From Saururus chinensis (lineage: Eukaryota > Streptophyta > Magnoliopsida > Piperales > Saururaceae), in contig CP141149.1 of NCBI GenBank assembly GCA_035235625.1, positions 10,632,893 through 10,696,892 of the forward strand: a DNA stretch of 64,000 nucleotides. The letters run 5' to 3'. Under the pieces are notes generated by a model, which had not been told where the DNA came from, did not search any database, and saw only the letters and a list, made by a program, of their open reading frames with translations. Shown here one piece after another: positions 57,296 through 64,000 of the stretch. The position numbers and the translations under genes were made by a program. Position 1 is the first letter of the stretch, and each line of letters starts with the position of its first letter.

Positions 57296-58219
57296 ATGAC
57301 AGGTTTGATGTTGCAGCGATTGACAGACCTTGAAGGCAAGTTCAATGCAATGAAGACGGTGAATTGGATGGTGGCCGAGGTTTAGGCTTCTTTGCGTTCA
57401 TTCTAGGAACGCATAGACACCTTTGTGCAGTGCCTATCCCTCGTCGAGATTGCCCCTTATGCATATGACATTGGAGAATGCAGCTCAGCTGGGAGTGCTG
57501 CTTGGTATAACTCGTTGGCAGCAGAAATGGCTGCGACAATGGATTATTTGAAGGAGAAACTGCAGCAAGCGATGAGACAGTGGGGAAGATTCAGGAGTTG
57601 GCAGACAGGATGACTTTGCTAGAGAGAGCCATGCTAAACTCAACCCCTTCGGTGACGGAGGTGGTGTCTAGGCCCAAGTTAGTGCAGTCCATGATGAAAG
57701 CAAAGGTGCCCGAACCAAAATCCTACTCTAGTTCACGGAGTGCTAAGGATATCTAGAACTTTGTTTGGGATTTGGAGTAGTTCTTTGCAATCACCCATAC
57801 CCTAAACGAAGAGAAGGTCATGGTGATAAGCTTGTATCACTTGAATTGGGCACAAAATGGCAGAGCAGGATAAGCTTTTCAGCTTCCTAACTGGTCACTT
57901 GAATTGGGCACAAAATGAGTTACAAAGGTAGAACATTTGAGACCTCCCCTCAGCCATCACAGCAGCTGAAAGGTTGATTCATTATAAGACACGTCAACCA
58001 CGCAAAAACGGGACAGAGGGTCTTCTACCTCTATGGGCGGTCATAGGCGCAACGACGAGGCACACAGGAATGGCCCAATGGTTAGCGAATGAGCTGGCTG
58101 ACCCTAATAAATCTAAGGGGATAGCTTCCTTCATTTTCCAAGGCCTTCACTGTGTCCAGGAATGCCCAAAGAGGGAGAAGCTGAACGTTGTTGTTGCTGA
58201 GAACGACTCCTCTCCGTAG
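57296..58219 (+). pseudogene. Gypsy gag relic with an internal deletion and templated repeat
   Basis: The start matches the other element's gag (MTGLMLQRLTDLEGKF), then YLKEKLQQAMRQ, then KVPEPKSYSSSRSAK-like sequence. After VISLY the frame jumps: about 80 residues of the gag domain are missing, and the sequence rejoins at the QDKLFSFLT-like region. At the join, CACTTGAATTGGGCACAAAA is present twice (57838 and 57897). TGA at 57938-57940 matches the in-frame TGA of the left-edge copy. Downstream, 57974-58219 is open and ends in a diverged zinc-knuckle-like region (LHCVQECPKREK). Confidence 0.75.
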
Positions 58220-58284
58220 GAGGAGGTCACCACATGTATGAACCCTATGTAGATTGTGAGTGCTATTGGAAAGGAGAAGTCGGA

Positions 58285-58660
58285 TCATGGTAGGCTGATA
58301 TACGTAGAGGCCATCCTGGACAAACAGCTAGTGCAAGGGATGGTCGACACCAGCACATCCCACAATTTCCCAGCAAAGAAGTGCGTGAAGGCATGGAGCC
58401 TTAAGATGGAGAAGGTGTAAGCCTGGATCAAAGTAGTTAACTTAGAGGCAGCCCCGGTCTTAGGAGTTGTCCATGGCATGTAGGTGTGGATTGGTGAATG
58501 GATAGGCAAAGTTAACTTCACAATTGTTCCTTTCGATGACTTCGAGTTGATTCTTGGGCTGGACTTCATGAGGATGGCTAACATGTCTTTGATGCCATAC
58601 CTAATAGGCATTCTCATCGGCCACGAGAGAATCCCTTGCTTTGTTGCGAAGAACAAAGGT
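58285..58660 (+). pseudogene. Gypsy aspartic protease relic
   Basis: The frame reads YVEAILDKQLVQGMVDTSTS, with the protease active-site triplet as DTS rather than DTG, then VNFTIVPFDDFELILGLDFM, the conserved second half (ILGLDF) of Ty3/gypsy proteases, and IPCFVAKNKG. Stops interrupt it near 58418 and 58481. The protease would process the polyprotein. Confidence 0.7.
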
Positions 58661-58669
58661 TAAACAGAG

Positions 58670-59577
58670 GTGCAGGTTGTGTCTGCCCTCCAGCTTATGA
58701 AGGGCCTCGAGCAAGGCCATAAGACCTACTTGGTTACAGTTATGGAAGTTGAGGAGAACACAACTATGGTTGTTCCAAAGAAGGTGGAGAAGTTGCTGAT
58801 CGAGTTTGGGGACGTGATGCCGCTAGAGTTACCGCAAACACTTCCCGCATGACATGCTGTGGATCATGCTATTGAGTTGCTACCTAGAGCTCGCCCTCTA
58901 GCCTGAGCTCACTATGACATTGCTCCACCAGAGTTAGCTAAACTCAAAAGACCGCATAAGGAGTTGTTGAAGGCGGGCTTTATCAAACCATCGAAAGTTC
59001 CCTTCAAAGAACTGGTCCTTTTCCAGAAGAAGCAGGACGGGTCTCTATGCTTGTGTGTGGATTATCAAGCACTGAATCAGATTACCATGAAGAACAAGTA
59101 TCCAGTCCCTCTAGTGGCTGACTTGTTCGTCCGATTGGCGAAGGCTTCTTACTTTTCCAAGCTGGATCTAAGGTTGGGTATTGGTAGGTGCGGATCTCTG
59201 TGGGCGATGAGGTGAAGGCAACGATGGTGATACACTATGGGTTGTTCAAGTTTCTTTCGGTCATGCCTTTTGGCTTGACAAATGCACTGGCCACTTTTCA
59301 CACTTTGATGAATGATGTTTTTAGACCCTATCTAGACTGGTTTGTGGTCATCTATCTTGATGACATTGTGGTGTACAACGCTTCCCTAGATGAGCATGCC
59401 GGCTATATCAAGATTGTGCTGGAAAGACTGAGGGAGCACAAGCTATTTTTAAAGCTCAAAATGTATCGCTTTTCTCAAATAGAGATCAAGTTCCTTGGGA
59501 ACTGTGTAGCAAAGAGAAGAGTACGGATGGTCTTCCAAGTAAGAAAAGTGTTTCCAATTGTCATAATTAAGCCCTAG
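58670..59577 (+). pseudogene. Gypsy reverse transcriptase, N-terminal half
   Basis: Blocks in order: PKKVEKLLIEFGDVMPLELP (58670-58852), ELAKLKRPHKELLKAGFIKP and LFQKKQDGSLCLCVDYQALN (to 59215), FLSVMPFGLTNALATFHTLM, then the catalytic motif YLDD in FVVIYLDDIVVYN, and HAGYIKIVLERLREHKLFLK (59188-59577). The YLDD is intact here, unlike the Athila copy, but a stop (58851) and a frame change (about 59190) separate the parts. Homology ends near 59500 in FLGN. Confidence 0.85.
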
Positions 59578-60640
59578 TTCTTTGTCTAATCAAATGAGAA
59601 ATAGATGTTCCTCATTTCATTATATAAAAAAAAACACTTCACTTGCAAAATATCAAGAATAAATAAACAATGCCTCAGCACAATGTATAATTTATATTGA
59701 AAGTAATATTATACTTCAAGTACCATTTTCATCTAATTTTAAAAAGAAATATGCATATCTAGATATATACTTGTAAAGAGAAAAACAAAATCTCTTCAAA
59801 TTACTAAAGTTCGTATGGTTGTTGTGGTAGTGGCAGTTGGAGATATACATCCTACATATTGTTATACAATTCATTTTGGTAAAAAAATGGTACTTGAATC
59901 AATAAATAAAATTTGAAAATAAAATTCAAGTAGCTCAACATTTGCTGCGCTGGTTTAAAAAATGAGGTAAAAAGTAACTATAAAAGGCAGAAAGAGTAAA
60001 AAAGATAACCACTAATCATGTCATTTCAATCAGTAATTTTTTTGATCAACTTTGTGTGTTGATACTAAAGTTTCTTTGATAAAAAACATAAAAATAGAGA
60101 GAGTGAAAGACTTTGCTGAGAAGAAGGTTCAATTAAGATCCACATACGAGTAATCAAATATTCCTCCAAGAGGGACCATGTGATAAGTTTACTTTGATGC
60201 TTGACAAACTGGGTACATGATCATGAGGGTTATGCCCATTAGATGAGAAATCTACTATCTCCAGATGAAAACAATCCATTTCAAACAATCCATATCTTTC
60301 TTTGGTCACTTCAATGCACCTGTTTGGATCAAAATATTGTTTAAATAGTCTATAACAATACATAATTTATACTTAGAATATGTACAAAATAGTAGTATTT
60401 TAATCAAACTATATCCATCGTATAAAAATAAGCTAAAAAAAGAACAATAAAAGTTAATGCTAATAGACAATCACTTTTAAGTAAATAATAAGATGTAAAA
60501 TTCATATAAACAACACAATAACCAAAAACCTTAGAATGATACTATGTTTTTCATGATCATTGAATATTGAATATAAATGATAAGTTTTCAGACAATAACA
60601 ACCAAAATAAAAAATATTAATAAACTCAAAATAAGAATTA
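59578..60640. other. AT-rich spacer with one unassigned minus-strand ORF
   Basis: The minus-strand ORF 60363-60154 (69 codons) contains CIEVTKERYGLFEMDCFHLE and ends SLSSIKVNLSHGPSWRNI. Its composition is protein-like and it lies just downstream of the MULE transposase on the same strand, but I recognise no family. The rest is AT-rich and empty. Confidence 0.3.
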
Positions 60641-60644
60641 TAGT

Positions 60645-62962
60645 CTAGACATTCAAATCTTGTAATTCATCTTTACAAGTCTTCATGTTGTGATGTCCAA
60701 GTTTGCCACATCGACAATATTGAATTGTCCTTGTTAACTTATCACCACAAGATGGAATTCTAGTAGACTCTGGTCTACCAGGTAGCCTTCTTGACAACGA
60801 AGGCAACACTACAACTTCTTTTGAAGAAACTTCAAACTTTTCATAAAAAAGAATAGGCAATATAAGCTGAGAGTAAAAATTTTCAAATGCCACTTTTGTA
60901 AGACAAAGATCACAAAAAATACGAGGGTCTTTCCCATTTCTAAGCAATGCTGCTATAGCATGCTTACAAGAGTATCCAGTCAGCTGCCATTTGTAACAAG
61001 AACACTCATGAGAATCAATATTCACATATGTTGATGTATTTGGCATAATGAGAAGCAGCCACTAGCCAAACACTACCATCCTTAATATTCTCATCCAGCT
61101 TTTGTTCTATAACTAGGCAAAGAACACCATTCCAACTCCTTGCTTCATTCCTACATTTATTCATCATCTCCATAATCTTAATGTGTATCCTATCAATCAT
61201 CTTCATAATGGGTAAATGTCTTTTATCACATATCCATGAGTAAAAAGATTTTACAACATTTGAACACATATCACCATAATGTTTTCCCTTAAAATATGCA
61301 TTTGCCCAATTTTCTTTTAGAAGATTTTTAAAAAAATGAACAACATGTTGCCTGCTATCTTTTTTAAGTTCTTCAAACAACTTGTCAAATTTTAGAGATC
61401 TTACGGCATAAGCACATTGTATAAACTTGAAATTCATACTTTCACAGAAGTCATTAGTCCTTCCTCTCAACTTGTCTCACAAATTTATTCTCAAATGGTC
61501 TAAACAATAAGCATGTGGAAAAGATGGGAATATTTGTGACACAGCTTGAAGCAGCCCCTTATTATGATTTCAGATAATAGTCAACTCATGTAAAATATTA
61601 AGTATCATCGTCAATTTACTAAGAAAACCATACCTAATTATCTTCATGCTCAGAATTGACAATAACATATGCAAGTAGGAAAATACGTTAAAAAAAAACT
61701 AATGGAAAGGACATCAAAATCATTGACAAAATGAATACTTTTAATAAAAAATAAAACATTACTATACACAACACATACTATAATTTTACTTGATTATATA
61801 GTTTACCAGCAGAAATAAACAGAAATGATAATTTACAGGAAGAAACAAAAATAAAATAATTACATTGATTGATATTTTTAATTATGGTAGCCAACAAATG
61901 ACTTTTATAATGGCCATGCAAATGGGTTCCATCCAAAAGTAACACGGGATGACAAAAGTTGAATCCATGGATACTTGCATAAAATGAAACAAACACTCTC
62001 TTAATCGCCCAACTTCATCATCAATCTCCAAAGTCAAATGGCTAACATGATTAGTACTTATAACAATGCCAATGTACCAATGCCAAATCATCAAAAGACA
62101 ATGAATGATCACCAAAAATTTTCTTTTAAGCCTTTTGAACGCTCTTACATGTTACTCTATAAAAAATATCAAGACTATAACTTGTATTAAATTGACGTAC
62201 AACATCAACTAGACGAGTAAGTGGATTGTTGCTAACTTGACTCAACAACTCCTTTAAAATAATGACATTTGTTATCTTTGGATTCTTCTTTCTTCACACA
62301 ATACATCCACATGTATGTTGATTCTAAAGCTTACAAATATAAAAAGTATTACTCCAACGATCCTTTCTTGCATGAACACGCCAATGGCATCCTGTTAATT
62401 CTTAGTGTTTAAATTCAATAGTTACTTTAAAAATTATTCTTAATATATTTAAATTCAAAACCAATCTCAATCGTATAATGACACAACTTTTTCTTAAAGT
62501 CTTCTACATAATCAAACTTCTGCCTAATAGAATCAATTGCACTAGACCAATTTATAATCAAAATAATATTACTTTTATGCAAAGATGAATCAACTTCTTC
62601 ACCAAAAACAACATCATCATTAATTTGAATGCTACTACTTATCACTTGATTACTAGTACCACTACTAGTTCCTTGATCAACACAAAAATCATTGCCTCTT
62701 GATGAATTAGTGACAAGAACGTCAACAATCTTCACATGCAGCTCATAAGCAGGAAAAAAAAATTATGTAAATCAGCATTATTAAGAAGATTGCATTATTA
62801 ATGACCAACCAAAAAATATTTCAATATAATAGACTCAAAATTTAGATCACTCCATGTTTGGCAAATCATAACAATCAAGGTCTCATAAGAAACACTTCTA
62901 TTAACCCAAAAAATATTAGTATTAACACCATGTTTGCACAATAAAATTATAAAAGAGTCCAT
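60645..62962 (-). pseudogene. MULE transposase, nearly full length but interrupted
   Basis: From ATG at 62962 (MDSFIILLCKHGVNTNIFWV) the minus strand carries an N-terminal PB1-like region, a stop pair near 62800, a linker and MuDR domain (62735-62427, FDYVEDFKKKLCHYTIEIGF), CHWRVHARKDRWSNTFYICK (about 62400), the DDE core (LLLDGTHLHGHYKSHLLATI, 61940-61860), AVSQIFPSFPHAYCLDHLRI (about 61550-61480), 61470-61015 (NDFCESMNFKFIQCAYAVR), then an intact SWIM finger CSCYKWQLTGYSCKHA and a C-terminal knuckle YCRCGKLGHHNMKTC with its first Cys replaced by Tyr (61046-60645). A stop precedes RGRTND. It belongs to a different MULE lineage from 44350-45690. Terminal inverted repeats were not found. Confidence 0.85.
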
Positions 62963-64000
62963 TGTCCTACAAACAAAAAATAAAAAATACTTAATTATGA
63001 TAAGAAGAACATAAAATATTTTACATATACAATAAGTAAAAAAATGTAAAAAAAATTAAAATATACTTATCATAAAATGACTTACATGAACCCTATAATA
63101 AAATTTAACTAGAAAAAAAGAGAGGATAATATCAAGGGAAAATTTTAATATAATAAAATATAATAATACTCTTAAAAAATGGTATAAGAAAGAACGTTAC
63201 AAAAATTAATATCGATTGAGAACAAAAAGAATGTAATTATTTATACATGCTACTACTACTCATAATCCACAATTTGTTGCTCAAGAAAACTCAACAGGTC
63301 CCCACTAAATAGAAAAGTTTCATGCTCTAGCACTCCTAGAACTAAAAGAAAAATATATATGAAATTTCCTTATAATTCATAGATATCATACTACATTAAA
63401 ATTAAACAAACAAAAAACAAAAGGAAAAGAATCATCAAACAAGCAATCATCAGTAATCAATAATACCTCTAACAAAAATAGTCAAGAAGATTATTGATGT
63501 AGAATATGAGAGACTTGTGAGCATCGGTCAAGAAATTGACAGAAAACGGTATGATTGCCCTTCCAAGATGACGAAGATCTTGTCAAAAGTGTTCCACGTT
63601 CAGCAGCTAATAGTTGCCCATCAATAGCAAGATGAAAGAGTACTTACTTTTGCTAAAGGAGAAATATCACCTCAACAACACAAATGAACATGCAGCAATG
63701 AAAGAAAACAAATCTCGCGGTGATATACAAATAGCGGAGCAAATATTCATAGAAGCCCTAAAAACCCGATGGCAATAGGGATGGCAGAGCAGATTTTTGT
63801 GAAGTGCCTAAAACAAAGCCAATGGCTATAGAAGCTGGTGACGATATAAGACAACGGTGATAGAGATGGTGGAGCACAATTTAGAAGAATCACTAAAAAC
63901 TTGGCTGGAAGTGATAGAGATAACCATCACAGACCAAGATAGATATGGCGAAGGCAGAGGAGGAACAACCATACGAAGGGGGTATTTTTGGATTTCTTTG
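62963..64000. other. AT-rich flank of the MULE, no gene recognised
   Basis: This lies upstream of the transposase start and may hold its promoter and terminal inverted repeat, but no TIR partner is visible. The last 300 bp are richer in GA and contain loose repeats (GATAGAGATGG, GGCGGAG/GGCAGAG). Confidence 0.3.

Larger units (their letters stand above)
56377..59577 (+). mobile_element. Ty3/gypsy element of the same family as 1-1933, 3'-truncated
   Basis: 5' LTR (56377-57180), primer-binding region (57182-57193), gag relic (57296-58100), protease region (58285-58660) and reverse transcriptase N-terminal half (58670-59540). It stops within RT soon after the block following the catalytic motif; RNase H, integrase and 3' LTR are missing. 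The LTR, primer site and gag align with the left-edge element, though clearly diverged. Decay is advanced, with stops in every domain. Confidence 0.85.

Noticed and set aside
60154..60363. 69-codon minus-strand ORF as a gene
   Set aside because: Protein-like composition but no recognisable family; kept only as a note in the spacer entry.
1..64000. tRNA, rRNA or organellar insertions
   Set aside because: No cloverleaf-like tRNA, ribosomal or plastid/mitochondrial gene sequence was recognised by eye on either strand.

Overview
The window is repeat-rich nuclear DNA from a flowering plant. Evidence: a two-exon class II plant O-methyltransferase gene with a plant-type promoter, Ty3/gypsy (Athila/Tat type and others) and Ty1/copia remnants, CACTA, Mutator-like (MULE), hAT and Stowaway elements, and degraded copies of plant LBD, RAD51 and chloroplast-type alpha/beta-hydrolase exons. 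I cannot name the species. The only gene that looks intact is the O-methyltransferase at 20728-23417 (+); nearly everything else is transposon or transposon-borne.

Layout. 1-1933: 5' LTR and gag of a gypsy element on the minus strand. 3530-3900: an LTR with perfect 10-bp inverted termini. 4467-6110: an LTR-like piece with a 54-bp minisatellite. 7097-8467: an Athila/Tat-type solo LTR. 8471-10804: a CACTA-type repeat array ending in a CACTA terminus. 10870-11063: a Stowaway-like MITE. 11827-17516: a gene-capturing CACTA-like element carrying RAD51, alpha/beta-hydrolase and LBD fragments, all on the minus strand, with a hAT-type MITE in its right end. 17970-19330: copia gag relic and an LTR-like piece. 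19395-19801: right end of another CACTA family. 19972-23417: O-methyltransferase promoter and gene.

From the O-methyltransferase intron to the CACTA end downstream (about 21540-25008) the sequence is repeated at about 35714-39295, where exon 2 is a pseudogene. Between the copies lies a decayed Athila/Tat element (about 25015-35511), whose gag is interrupted by a complete non-autonomous CACTA (25522-29519, perfect 13-bp termini, TCA target duplication). The second duplicate runs into a long CACTA-like region (38945-44345) of palindromic arrays, GA/CT microsatellite and a GC-rich core, split by an LTR. Then come a MULE transposase relic (44350-45690, +), two Ulp1/C48 protease relics with a DUF1985-like region (48066-51861, -), a 4-kb LTR-like region with minisatellites and a nested solo LTR (52131-56376), a second copy of the first gypsy family (56377-59577, +), and a nearly full-length but broken MULE transposase (60645-62962, -).

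The clearest order of events: a CACTA inserted downstream of the O-methyltransferase; that block was duplicated; Athila/Tat sequence came to lie between the copies; a younger CACTA then jumped into the Athila gag. No CACTA transposase is visible, so these elements appear to depend on an enzyme encoded elsewhere. Most mobile genes carry stops, frameshifts or lost catalytic residues.
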